Below, piece after piece: positions 47,580 to 58,261 of a stretch of DNA of 64,000 bases. Source of the stretch: Tachypleus tridentatus (taxonomy: Eukaryota; Arthropoda; Merostomata; Xiphosura; Limulidae); assembly GCF_004210375.1 (NCBI RefSeq), contig NC_134829.1:29156034-29220033 (forward strand), in the 5' to 3' direction. Numbering within the stretch: position 1 is the first letter of the stretch; every line of letters starts with the position of its first letter. Under the pieces are notes generated by a model. The model made no database searches, had not been told where the DNA came from, and was given only the letters and a program-made list of their open reading frames with translations. Both the position numbers and the translations under genes were made by a program.

Positions 47580-48677
47580 AAGTTGTATATATTATTCTCT
47601 TTTCCATGAGTGTATCATAAATGATTTTCAAGGAAATTTTGTTTTAGAAAGTTTTATATTCTTTTAGGATAATACAACTAAAAGATGCGCAAACATACAT
47701 ACATACAATCTCTTAAGTCGACAAGCTTGTTTCACTCATTACATCAGGTTAAGGTACGTTGTGTTTCTTGTTTTTTACGAAAAAAGCCATGTGTAGACTA
47801 CGTTTTTACTTATGAAACTTTGTTTAAATCCAACGATAAGAGTTAATAAACGACTGTTCCCTGACTATACTTATCAAATGTTTTTTTTAATACACAATTA
47901 CTTAACATGAGGTTTTTACTCTGAGTTTATTAAGGAGAGTTGATGACACAAGTTTAACTGTTCGTTTTGATAGAATTACCTGGCAACAGTTGGTAAAATG
48001 TTTGTTTTTATAGAGACTTTTGACAAGATTTTTGACTTTAGTTGAATAAAAGAGGGCTGACAACCCGTGTTTTAATGTCCAGACGCACCGAAAAACATCT
48101 GTCTGATACTCCGTTTGACAGTAAGACAGGTGTTTTATCTAGGCCGAGGCAATGTTAGAATTATTTCACACAAACTTTTATATATTCACTGTTTTACTTT
48201 AATAATTACCTGTTGTATTAGGAATTGTATGATAACCTTCCAAAATATCGCGTTTTTGGCGGGTAAAATGGCGAGTGGGAATAGTGTGGAAAATCCTTTT
48301 AGTACGTGGAAACTGATGATGATAAACGATTAAAGGAAAGTTTTACCTAAGATGTCGGCCACAAACTAGTTTTATTCTTTCATCACTAGGTGATTATCAC
48401 AACTGGACACCATCACTGTCCTTCTATCGAACTACAAGCTTCAAAGATTCAAATGAATGTTCAGAAACCCGATTTTCATACAAGCCTTCAATACAGCAAT
48501 TTAGATTCATTGGATGTGCACGAATTGGCCGGTACGTGACACTGTTGAGGTAGCTACCAAATGGTGTTTTGCATTCCAAGTGTTTTGACTTAATAGTTGC
48601 CCATATTGATACACAGAATCCCGTGAATGTATTCGAGACCAGAAGAGATGTTAAGAGAAAATACTTATTAGCTAATC
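47580..48677. other. AT-rich DNA, no gene supported
   Basis: The 90-codon minus-strand frame at 48,424-48,696 overlaps a SINE scrap and has no recognisable domain. Confidence 0.45.
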
Positions 48678-48779
48678 TTTGGTAAAAGAGTAGCACAAGT
48701 TGGTGACGGGTGGTATTGACTTCCCTCTAGTCTATTTCAGGTGGCCATCGAGCACTTTTGCACGAAATTCAACAAACAA
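48678..48779 (+). repeat. SINE-A 3' fragment (forward)
   Basis: TTTGGTAAAAGAGTAGCACA through GACTTCCCTCTAGTCTATTT to a CAACAAACAAA tail. The head is missing. Confidence 0.75.
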
Positions 48780-49466
48780 ATACCAAAATATCGATTTTAT
48801 TTCGTAAATGAGACACCAAACCAAGGTCAAGCTGTTGAGACTTCATATGTGATAGTCATTTAAATATATTAAAACAATTCAAAATATTAAATTGGGGGTT
48901 TCCGTTGGTACCTGAAACGTTACTACTTTGGAAACGTTAAAATTTGTTTTACCTCAGAGGAAAAAAGAAAGATGGTGTAAAAACATGTAATACAGAACAA
49001 GAATAACAAATATGATTCATTGTGAATGTATTCATGTTAAAGATTGTCTCGTCTTGTGCATTTAGGTTAACCTAGAGTGTCTTGTATCACATCCAGCTTC
49101 TGTAGGCTCAACAATGACAAGATGATGAAATCGACCATTAGTATGTGCCATATGTGGTTCAAAGTCTATATCCAGAGGGTGGGGATCTAGATGCAATATT
49201 CAATGCTAAACTCTGATTCAACGATCTTGAAAGCCTATTGCCCAGTGACTTTCCTGGTGCGTTTTAGCTCCTTTGTTACCTTCTTGGTAGGGGACTACGC
49301 CAAATAAAGACTCCTCTTCCAGAGCTACCAGAAGTCAACCTGACAAAATCGGTCTTTCTATTTATTAAACTGTGGGAAAGTATTGTGGTTAAATAAATTC
49401 ACACTTGTAATAAATTAATAGAGGATTTCCAAAAGCACTTTCTAATTGCGTGTTTACCACTTACTT
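48780..49466. other. Mostly unremarkable, possible old gene fragment on minus strand
   Basis: Between 49,060 and 49,350 base composition is less AT-rich. One minus-strand frame reads VALEEESLFGVVPYQEGN then KGAKTHQESHWAIGFQD, which looks protein-like but is broken by stops further on. A second piece in the same frame reads HPLDIDFEPHMAHTNGRF. Family not recognised. It could be an old processed pseudogene or part of a transposon. Confidence 0.25.
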
Positions 49467-49590
49467 GTCCCTCGCTGCTACAGCGGTAAGTCTACAGATT
49501 TACCATGCCAAAATCAAGGATTCGATTTCCCTATATGGACTCAGCAGATAGACTGATGTGGCTTTGCTATAAGAAAACACACACACACTT
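49467..49590 (+). repeat. SINE-C (forward)
   Basis: CTCGCTGCTACAGCGGTAAG, GGATTCGATTTCCC, GGACTCAGCAGATAGACTGA, TGTGGCTTTGCTATAAGAAA and an (AC)n tail. This copy shows the family most completely. Confidence 0.8.
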
Positions 49591-50022
49591 GTATGAACAC
49601 TCAAGTTGATGGAGTTTTGTTTTTCTTCATGGTATATCCACTGGCAACATGTTTAAAGTCAAAAACATTATTTGCACAAAATATTAAATAGTTTTGTACA
49701 AGTTAAATCCATTGATGTCCGAGATGAACTCAAGAATGCCACATGGTATTTGCTTCCTTCACGTGTAACGATATAAAATTAAACTTAGGGATATGAGAAA
49801 TGCTTATTGCTCTAAGCATTATAGTATAGCTTCTAACTGTTCCTGAAAGAAGAACGTGGATAGATATAAATAACAGATAGTCTTAACTAAAGCTGTAAAA
49901 CTTTCAGAGAACAGTTGCTCTTAGTTTTATGTAATGCATATCGGAATTCACAAGTAAGAAATCGACCAAGCGTAATAAATATTCCAACAAAAGATTAATC
50001 GAAATTAAGTTTGTCGAACAAT
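49591..50022. other. AT-rich stretch, nothing recognised
   Basis: No supported feature. Confidence 0.5.
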
Positions 50023-50131
50023 AAAAAACAAACACCAACAAGATATAGCCCCAAGAGTAAAAAACAAACACCAACAAGATATAGCCCCAAGAGTAAAAAC
50101 AAACACCAACAAGATATAGCCCCAAGAATGA
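50023..50131. repeat. 36-bp tandem repeat, three copies
   Basis: AAACAAACACCAACAAGATA then TAGCCCCAAGAGTAAA recurs, with landmarks at 50,041, 50,077 and 50,112. A minus-strand frame (VFYSWGYILLVFVF repeated) runs over it and is a by-product. Confidence 0.9.
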
Positions 50132-50240
50132 AAACTAGTTAACGATTTGGATGATTTTGTTAAACTTTCTAGTTCAATGGAAAATTGCTACTCATGGAAG
50201 GTTTTCAGTTTTAACAGAAAATAAATCCCTCAAATATTTT

Positions 50241-50368
50241 GCCCCCCAGTGGTTCAGCGGTATGTTTGCGGACTTACAAAGCTAAAATACGAGTTTCGAT
50301 ACCCGTAGTGGGAAAAGCACAAATAGCCAATTGTATAGTTGTGTGCGTGATTCAAAACAATAACAACT
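50241..50368 (+). repeat. SINE-B (forward)
   Basis: CCCCAGTGGTTCAGCGGTAT, GTTTGCGGACTTACAAAGCT, TTTCGATACCCGTAGTGGG, AAAGCACAAATAGCCAATTG and an AAAACAATAACAAC tail. Confidence 0.8.
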
Positions 50369-51166
50369 GAAATGTTCCTTGAGGGATTTTAAATTGTATT
50401 GAAACGAACAAGTTTTCTTTACGTATGGGATTTTGTACTACAAACTGTAAAAATAATTTCTTAAAATACAAATCTGACTATAAGTATTTAACTTTTAACA
50501 CGTACTTTTGTAAAAGCTGTATAATAAACAAAAACGTTTAATGATACGTCATGACTGGATTAAGAAATCGAACCATGGAGTTAAACGTTATAATCCTTCA
50601 AGCACACCGCTGAAACACTGAAGGGAGGTGCATCATGAAACAGAAGAGCTCGTTCCATAAAGTGTTAAACTTTATCCCACTTTTGATTCAGGTATAACGC
50701 AAATTTTGTTTGAAACTTTGTGATAAGACGGAAAGTATTAAACGTTGCTAACTTTCGTCATGATTGTGAAATATCCTTAAGGACACACGTGATTAGGAAA
50801 CAGTTAAATATCAGGTTATTTTCAGAGGGCGCTGGAGGTCGTTAACTATCATTTTGCCGTTATCAATATGTTTTACTATCATTATGTCCATGTAAGTATG
50901 TTTTGAAACCTGTCGTTATATTCGTGTTTGTTTGTTACGCTGCCATTAAATCCACGTGAATATGTGTTATTAACTGTAGTTTTGTCCATATCAATACCAT
51001 TTTCTAACTCACATGTTCGCATGAATACATTTCGCTGTAGTTATGTGATTGAATAAGTTTTGCTAACATTATCTTTAATGTATGCATTTTGCCTACGTTC
51101 CTGTGGAATAGAAGTTAACTGCCTGATTTACATCCATGGAAATATGTTTTGTTAACTGTTGTTACA
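50369..51166. other. AT-rich DNA with decayed short repeats
   Basis: At 50,840-51,160 the phrase TTAACTNTCATTNTGTCCAT plus a TATGTTTT-like element recurs loosely every 45-60 bp and may be an old tandem repeat. No gene seen. Confidence 0.35.
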
Positions 51167-51289
51167 TGTGTGTGTGTTTTTATAGCAAAGTCACATCGGG
51201 CCATCTGCTGAGCTCACCGAGGGGAATCTAACCTTTGATTTTAACGTTGTAAATCCGTAGACATACCGCTGTACTAGCGGGGGGGGGGA
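51167..51289 (-). repeat. SINE-C (reverse)
   Basis: Minus strand: CCGCTAGTACAGCGGTATGT, TCAAAGGTTAGATTCCCCTC, GGTGAGCTCAGCAGATGGCC, then TATAAAAACACACACAC. A G-run of nine sits at its head (51,280-51,288). Confidence 0.8.
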
Positions 51290-52874
51290 AGGGCGTTGTT
51301 ACGTATACAAGAATATACTTTCTTAACCGACCTTAAGTTCGTAGTAAATTATTTATCTTAACGAAGAAAAGGTATAGATTTGGAGCCAGAACACTCGGGT
51401 TATAAGCTCAGTTCGTGATGGATAACGTGGATATGTCCTTACTTTGTGGTGACTCTGGTTTGGGGAAGACTTGAGTAGCGTTTGCACTATTTGTTATCTT
51501 ACCCATGTCAACCAGTATATTACATGCTAAAATATAATCCAGTATTACTGGCACTCGCTAGTAATTTGATCCTTGTTTTGTATATATATGGTGTTTCGTC
51601 TCTTGTATTCACGTGTCTGATATAGGAGTCGACCACGCGCTTACGATGTCATTATTAACCTTGCAAAATGCTCACACCCCATGGGCTTTTCGAATAATCC
51701 TCGTAGGTACCTTTAATCATAACGTATCGAGTTATATACATGCCGTTTGTGGTTTGTTGTTGCTACACCGCCATAAACGAAACATAATTCTCTCCTATAT
51801 TATCGCTTAGCGAAAGCGTGTAGAACAACGGCTTGAAACGCGTTCAGCGCGGTGGGACGTCCGTCTTCGTTCTCGTGTGCGGTGAATATAACGCGGATGA
51901 GGCTTGGCGTCAGAACAAAGTAGATATTAGACCCCCTACCCTACACGTAACATTAGTTGCTAATAAAACCGACTAACACCCCGGTGAAGGTGGTTGGTAA
52001 GAACCCCGTGATATTAGCTGTGATGTTTTATTGTATCTTCCATCTAGAGTCGCCTATCTAGAGGCTAAAAGCATAAATCACTTTTATACATATTATGAAC
52101 AGAAGGACGTATGAGCCGAATTCCTTTCTCATTTCAGACTTGAAAAGATATTCACTCATCATTGAAACTGCTTGTCACTTTACACGTGTAAACATGGCAA
52201 TGGTAAAATAATCTACAATATTTACCATTCTATACACTGTTAACACTTTGCAAAAAAAGTTTAAAAATATAGAATATGTTCCACAAAAAAAAGCTTAGTT
52301 CGAAGTGACAAACAACTATCCTAAATTATCATAATGACTTAATGGAACTGATTGTCACGTTTTTAAATACGTCATTTTTTTGAATGAGAAAGTAAAGTAA
52401 GTAAAGCACTATAACCTAACAAGGGAGTCTCAAAAAACCCGTCAAAATGATAGAAAGAAACATACTTATTGTGCTGTATGTATATAGTGATTTAAGCGAA
52501 ACTTTGAATGCAAATGACATTTATTACCAGAGCCGAGGTAGGTAATTTACCGTTTTTTCATTTCTACCACCTCTGAACCAACATGACTTGTCGTTTCAAC
52601 TCGTTTATTCACAGGATAAACCTTAATAACATTCTACGGAAACCACTTTAATAACCACGTGGCTAAACCCAGGATAGTTTATATGCATGATGTCCTCATG
52701 GAAAGCCAAGAAATTTGGAATTTTACTTGGAATCGATCTAAAGACGATTCTATAATCACGTTGTACTACATATAGGAACTTAGCAGGGTATATTTGCCCG
52801 AATCTTGAATATAAGCTACCACGGCTCTAGCAGTAATGTTGTCATTTACAGCTTTTTGTGTTCTATCAATGAAG
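51290..52874. other. No gene supported; CpG-rich patch
   Basis: 51,800-51,915 is clearly CpG-rich (GAAACGCGTTCAGCGCGGTG and around) against an AT-rich surround. It has no long open frame and no recognised RNA. The rest is ordinary AT-rich sequence. Confidence 0.4.
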
Positions 52875-53110
52875 GGACCTGGTATAGTGATTAGTGAGCA
52901 AACTGCAGGTCGCGGGTTCGAATTCCCTCACCGAACATGCTTACCATTTCAGCCGTAGGTTTATTAAAACGTGACGGCTAATCCCACTATTCGATCAGAG
53001 TAGTCGTAGAGTTGGTAGTGTTAACTAGCCGCCTTTCCTCTGGTCTATCACTTCTGAATTAGAGACGGCTAACGCAGACAGTCCTCGAGTAGTTTGCATG
53101 AAATCCAACG
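52875..53110 (+). repeat. SINE-A (forward), decayed
   Basis: B box GCGGGTTCGAATTCCC at 52,913, body with GCCGTAGGTTTATTAAAACG and AATCCCACTATTCGA, and a poor tail. Confidence 0.8.
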
Positions 53111-53177
53111 TATAAATGAACATTATAGAAATTAAAAGAATATACAATATGCTCCTTTTTTTGTTTCTTTCCGGTGC

Positions 53178-53303
53178 GACCCCCAGTGGCACAGTGGCAT
53201 ATCTTCAGACGTATGCCGTTAAAACCCGGGTTTCGATACCTGTGGTGAATATAGCGCAAATAGACTTTATATAGCTTCATGTGCTGAATAACAAACAACA
53301 ACA
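53178..53303 (+). repeat. SINE-B (forward)
   Basis: ACCCCCAGTGGCACAGTGGC, CCGGGTTTCGATACCTGTGG, AGCGCAAATAGACTTTATAT, tail ACAAACAACAAC. Confidence 0.8.
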
Positions 53304-53388
53304 GCCTTTGCGATGTTTAGAGTCGCTTACAAGACACGTGGTTTAAACTGTACGAGACTGTCAAGCTTTAAATACATAAATACATCGT

Positions 53389-53664
53389 GGCCCGGCGTGG
53401 CGAGGTTGGTTAAGCCATTCGACTCGTAATCTAAGGGTCTCGGGTTCGCATCCCTGTAGCACCAAAAATGCTCGCCCTTTCAGCCATAGGGGCGTTATAA
53501 TGTGACGGTCAGTCCCACTATTCGTTGGTAAAAAGTAGCCCAAGAGTTGGCAGTGGGTGGTGATGACTAGCTGCCTTCCCTCTAGTCTTACACTATTAAA
53601 TTAGGGACGACTAGCGCAGATAGCCCTTGTGTAGCTCTGCGCGAAAATTCAAAATAAACAAAAT
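53389..53664 (+). repeat. SINE-A (forward)
   Basis: Full-length: GGCCCGGCGTGGCGAGGTTG head, B box GGGTTCGCATCCC, full body, tail AAAATAAACAAAATAA. AAATACAT on both sides may be a short target duplication. Confidence 0.9.
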
Positions 53665-53873
53665 AAAAATACATTGTTCTTTGGAACAGGAAAACCTAAA
53701 TGCATACCTTAACGGAAACATAGTTTAAACCTAAATAGTATAAAATAAAACCTAAAAAAAATACAATAAGAGCTTGAATACTACAAAAGTTATATTTATA
53801 CAATACAGCATTGGAAATATTATGGAAAAGTGTATAGGAGGCGAATACTACTAGAGTGTATCGTGTGAAGATA

Positions 53874-54243
53874 AAACGTACCAGAGTTTCAGTGATGACG
53901 AGAAACCCACTTGTTGAGAAATTTATATGCAAAAACGGCTCGTTTGGGCTGAGAAAACACTTTACATAGAAGAGCGAACAACGTTTCGACCTTCTTCGGT
54001 CATCGTCAGGTTCACAAAGAAAGAGGTAACTGACCGGAAGCTGACCACATGTTTGAAAGGGGTTGTGTAAAAACATCTAATACCGCCCTCTACATTTCGA
54101 CACACAGTTACACAACCCCTTTCAAACATGTGGTCAGCTTCCGGTCAGTTACCTCTTCTTGTGAACCTGACATTGAAGAAGGTCGAAACGTTGTTCGCTC
54201 TTCTATGTAAAGTGTTTTCTCAGCCCAAACGTACCAGAGTTTC
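53874..54243. mobile_element. Hammerhead-bearing foldback insertion (Penelope-like)
   Basis: Two long inverted arms (53,941-54,070 and 54,108-54,231) separated by a 37-bp loop. The whole is bounded by the 17-bp direct repeat AAACGTACCAGAGTTTC at 53,874-53,890 and 54,227-54,243, the first five bases of which also end the right arm. The left arm, read on the minus strand, contains CTGACGA, stem GACC/GGTC, GAAAC, ACGTTGTTC, a hammerhead-type core. About 50 bp between the left direct repeat and the arm has no inverted partner. The arrangement suggests a retroposed, end-truncated Penelope-type element joined in inverted orientation, but no reverse transcriptase is present to prove it. The 126-codon minus-strand frame over it is not a gene. 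Confidence 0.7.
53976..54014 (-). ncRNA. Hammerhead ribozyme-like motif
   Basis: Minus strand: GAAC, then CTGACGA (54,009-54,003), GACC/GGTC stem II (54,001-53,998 with 53,991-53,988) around a short GAAGAA loop, then GAAAC (53,987-53,983) and GTTGTTC. GAAC can pair with GTTC as a short stem I, and A-CG-T gives a one-pair stem III, the minimal form known for Penelope-element hammerheads that act as dimers. An unpaired T sits between the first box and stem II. The corresponding site in the right arm (54,166-54,190) has lost part of the core. Activity is untested. Confidence 0.5.
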
Positions 54244-54838
54244 GTGTTAATAAGTCAAATCATGATTTGTAATTACACAACCAATCAGAAAACCAATATA
54301 AGGCATAAAGTGTTAAATCTAGTCATATTATTCTAAATGGTCGTAGTACCAATCCAGTGATGTCTCTTACGGTTGACATCTGCATGACATGTCGAAATGA
54401 AGCGTTGATTGGTTAAATAAACTTTAAACTAAACAAAATTCTAAAACGTGTACGAGAGAGTGGTCACACAGTTAATAATAAAAGTAGTGGAGACAGAAAA
54501 AAATTTTGTAAAACTTATGTTAAGTATGTCTGGATGTGTTCATTATAAACGGGTCGACGTTTCACTATAAGTGATGTTACCCAATGAACAGCAAGATGGC
54601 TACTTAGTCTCACTATAAGTGAATGTTACCCAATGAACAGCAAGATGGCTACTTACACGAAGTGGCCTTAATGCCCGTTTAGTTCTTCTGAGAAGAGGTA
54701 ACCAAACCAAAGAGTTGAAAATGAGCATCGGATCCTGATTTAATCTAAATTGAAATTGTCAGCAAAAATCAGTGACAAATCATCAGACAGCGGAGAATAT
54801 AACGTTAATCATAGAAAACATGCGACACTACAGTGAAT
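54244..54838. other. AT-rich DNA with a two-copy 53-bp repeat
   Basis: CACTATAAGTGATGTTACCC and AATGAACAGCAAGATGGCTA occur twice at 54,559-54,655. Otherwise nothing. Confidence 0.6.
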
Positions 54839-55099
54839 TGTTTGTTTGTTTTGAATTTCGCGCAAAGCTACTCGAGGGCTACCTACACTAGCCATCCCTA
54901 ATTTAGCAGTGTAAGACTAGAGGAAAAATAGTTAGTCATAACCAACCATCGCCAACTCTTGGGCTACTCTTTTACCAACGAATAGTGGGATTGCTCACCA
55001 CATTATAACGCCTTTACAGCTGAAAGGGCAGGCATATTTGGTGCGACGGGGATTCAAATTACGAGTCGAACGCCTTAACACACCTGGTCATGCTGAGCT
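54839..55099 (-). repeat. SINE-A (reverse)
   Basis: Head AGCTCAGCATGACCAGGTGT at 55,099, full body, tail with (TTTG)n at 54,839. Part of the tRNA-like head (about 17 bp around the B box) is missing near 55,052. It abuts the transposase fragment that follows. Confidence 0.88.
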
Positions 55100-55104
55100 T
55101 TCTA

Positions 55105-55505
55105 CAGAGAAGCATGGTATGTTACACGTTTGGGGCTGCAGCTCAGCCAACAGTGACAGTAAACTGCAAAACATTGATGGTACCTTGACTGCTAACAGGC
55201 ACATGCTCATTCTTATCCATCATACTGTTCACTCAGGAAGACTACTCTTTGGACCGGGATTCATATTCCAGCTAAATGGTGTTCCGAAATGTACAATGAA
55301 TAGTGTTAAATATATATCTTGAGTATACAGAGACTGAAGAAGCAGCAACAACTCTAGTTTGGTCCGCAGAAAGTCCTGATATGGACATTACTAAGGCTGT
55401 ATGAGCTTGTGTAAAACGAAGGTCAAAGGACAACCAAGCAGGTTGGCTGAATCGTGTAATACAAGACATTTGGAGCAATATTGATAAAGTATGACAACGT
55501 GAAGA
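55105..55505 (+). pseudogene. Tc1-type transposase fragment, heavily broken
   Basis: Reads EKHGMLHVWGCSSA, KLQNIDGTLTANRHMLIL, IHHTVHSGRLLFGPGFIFQ, NGVPKCTMNSVK, then in another frame VWSAESPDMDITKAV, matching the C-terminal half of Tc1 transposases (KHGGGSVMVWG, HDNDPKHT, SPDLNPIE). The second catalytic D is replaced (NGVPK for NDPK) and the final E position reads K. Frames shift and stops occur. The N-terminal half is absent, and no terminal repeats were found. It is distinct from the element at 41,581. Confidence 0.8.
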
Positions 55506-56359
55506 GAAGGGTTAATAATTTATGTAAACTAAAGTATACCATACAGAATAGCATACAACTTATTTATTTTCCTTTTCCCATGATTATTAGTATTATTAGT
55601 AAATCCACCATCTGGTTGTCATTACCATTCTTAGTGACACCTTACATGTAAAGCTGGTTTATTGGTGTTTCCGTAAATATTTCTTCAAAGGAACAACTCG
55701 ATAAGTTCATAAAATATAAGTGTTAAAAGTTTATGAAATTTCTGGTACAAATACGAAATGTTCTTGTTGTAAATTGTATAGTTTATTTTAGTTTTAGAAT
55801 ATAATTTTTGCCAAATTTCATACTTTACACATGGTTTTAGTTTTAGCATAACGTGCTTGAAAATTGTGTGTGTATTTATTTAATTAAGTTTTTTTATGGA
55901 TATTAAAATAAACTTGTACAAAGGATTATCTAATAAACCATTTAACTGTTTCTGAGGTGAATAAGCATCATGGTACAGTGTAGATAATTAAACCATCTGT
56001 TTTCAAGCTAATCTTTCTGTGGTTGGAGTGACATAAAACTTATTACTTCTTGTGAATGAGTTATGTGTGACCTAGTTCGAAGTATTTCTGGACTGCATAT
56101 ACGAACGAGGGTTAATGGTTCGCGAATCGTTGCTGCAAAAATGCTCTCCACCATTTGAAGCGACAAAAGTGACTGTAGAACCGCACTATTAAACCAAACA
56201 AGAGTAGTAAAATGGGTACTGTTGACTAGGTACTTACAATTCTTTATTATGGACAAATATACTTTCGTCTCTAAGTGTTGTTGAATAGCTGAATAGCTAT
56301 TTACAGTTCTTTGTTATGGATGAATATAACTCCGTCTCCACTAGATCATGGATATTCTG
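55506..56359. other. AT-rich DNA, nothing firm
   Basis: An imperfect direct repeat (TTACANTTCTTTNTTATGGA, 56,230-56,251 and 56,300-56,322) is present. No gene seen. Confidence 0.45.
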
Positions 56360-56460
56360 AAGGCTTATAACGTTAAAAGCCAAATTTCGATATCCTTGGT
56401 AAGCACAAGAGATGTATTCTATTGTGTTGTTCTGTGCTTAGCTACAAACACAATGACGAA
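56360..56460 (+). repeat. SINE-B-like (forward), decayed
   Basis: GGCTTATAACGTTAAAAGCC, TTTCGATATCCTTGGTAAGC, TTGTGTTGTTCTGTGCTTAG follow the SINE-B order. Confidence 0.55.
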
Positions 56461-56797
56461 TAGACAAGCTAGTCCTAATACACATTTACGCGAAGTTCTG
56501 AAACAAAGAAATTTCGTATTAAACATTATTTTGAAATACAAGTCAGTTCAAGAGAGTTTATTTGTTACTTTATATATATATATACACACAGCTGCATAAT
56601 GGAGTGCTTCATCTGTGTCCACGAGGGATACTGAAACTCACAATTTCTGAAATTTACCGTTAAGCCTTAACTCAGTCCAAATCGCTTTACTTTGTTTTGG
56701 ATTTCCGACTTTTTTCCTATAACATGGAGAATATGAACAAACATACGCTTCTATTGTTTATCTTGATGCAATAAAATGTAAATTTTAGCATGTACTT

Positions 56798-57069
56798 GTT
56801 TTTTTTCAATTTCGCACAAAGCTACTCGAGGGCTATCTGTGCTAGCCGTCCCTAATATATCAGTGTAAGACTAGAGGGAAGGCAGCTAGTCATCACTACC
56901 CACCGCCAACTCTTGGGCTATTCTTTTACCAACGAATAGTGGAATTGACTGTCACATTATAACGCCCCCACGGCTGAAAAGGCGAGCATGTTTGGTGCGA
57001 CCGGGATTCGAACTCGCGACCCTCGGATTTCGAGTCGAACGCCTTAACACGCTTGGCCATGGCGTGCCA
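56798..57069 (-). repeat. SINE-A (reverse) with 8-bp target duplication
   Basis: Well-preserved reverse copy, head GGCACGCCATGGCCAAGCGT at 57,069, B box GAGTTCGAATCCC. ATGTACTT at 56,790-56,797 and 57,073-57,080. Confidence 0.9.
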
Positions 57070-57080
57070 AGTATGTACTT

Positions 57081-57734
57081 TAAGTGAGTCAGAATTGAAC
57101 ATCAATAATTATTTTAATTTTCCTCGAGATTTTTTTATTTCGTATTTTCTAACAAAATTTCAACTGCCATATTTTCTACCGTGAAAACGTTCTTTGTTGT
57201 GTATAGGCAAAACTGGTCTTAACGTGTGGTTTATTCAACTTCTTAAGTTTTATAATCCAAATAACCTGTGCTTGAATACTAGTCACTAACACTTGAAGGC
57301 GGCCACAAAAGTAGTAACCTCAGAGTTATATAATTAATATTAAGGTTATTAATAAATGGAGCGGTGTAAGCTTATGATTTGAGTTTGGGCAAGACGCTTT
57401 ACCTCGATCGGTTCAAGCTATCTTGTTACGTACTGAATATTAAATGAAGGCTGTAAGTTATTCTCCGATGGAGCGATTTCCCATTCTGGAAAATATGGCT
57501 CACCATTTCAATCCGCTTTTGTCAGTGAAACCGAAGTTAAGCATCGGCTCATATGTGTCGTATAGCATAGGCACGGGACTAACTGAAGTTTTTTATTAAT
57601 AAATACACGTATGCAGGTACGTATTGCCTGCTAATTATGAATGAAAAATTAATTAGTATACAACTATATTAGGATGTACAGCATTTGCTTCTAACTCTAG
57701 ATATTTCTAAGAAAACAATAATGGTGATAATGTA
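57081..57734. other. AT-rich DNA, nothing recognised
   Basis: No supported feature. Confidence 0.5.
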
Positions 57735-57998
57735 TTAATTTATCAAATGCTCGCTAGCCTTTAGATGATTGCATCTGGTAATTGGTTCATAAATGTCTTC
57801 CACTACTTCAAACATCTGACCAACAGGATGAACAATAAACAGTTTTAGAGTTCGAACGTGTGTAGGTATAAAAGCTGTTATAGCAGGTAAGGATATGTTA
57901 AACGTTCTGGGTTCTAAATCTATGTAATCAATATAAAATACTTGAACTCCATTGCTGTATTCAAACACCTCTACATGGTTAATAAGAACCTCAATGTA
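57735..57998 (-). CDS. Protein-like open stretch, unidentified (weak)
   Basis: An open minus-strand frame of 87 codons between stops, with no ATG near its start. It reads YIEVLINHVEVFEYSNG, VQVFYIDYIDLEPRTFNI, SLPAITAFIPTHVRTLKL, FIVHPVGQMFEVVEDIYE. The alternation of hydrophobic and charged residues is more protein-like than other frames in the window. FYIDYxDLE followed by LP and IP weakly recalls a Tudor-type fold. No convincing acceptor precedes it. It may be an exon, a pseudogene piece or chance. Confidence 0.22.
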   Translation of the reverse strand, partial: YIEVLINHVEVFEYSNGVQVFYIDYIDLEPRTFNISLPAITAFIPTHVRTLKLFIVHPVGQMFEVVEDIYEPITRCNHLKASEHLIN

Positions 57999-58261
57999 TC
58001 AATAAAGCTCCTCTATTACCGACAATTATTTTTATTGCCATCCAAAAAAAAGAGGATCTAGGAAAATAAAAACCCCGTTAGGACATCCACCCATGCAACA
58101 AGTTTGGTCCCTTTAGCTTATGAATGGAGGTCACACACGATCCACGTGAGTGCAGCAGAAACAACGTCCAGTTCTTGATTTGAGGTTAGTGACCCTGCAA
58201 AACTATTTTGAGACCACTATTTATACTGGGAAATTTGCGATACCCATTCCTATTTTTGAAG

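Noticed and set aside
53696-54076. 126-codon minus-strand frame, the longest in the window
   Set aside because: It runs from the foldback insertion into flanking AT-rich DNA. The peptide is low in structure and not recognisable.
55272-55478. Minus-strand frame over the second transposase relic
   Set aside because: It is the antisense shadow of the Tc1-type sequence read on the plus strand.
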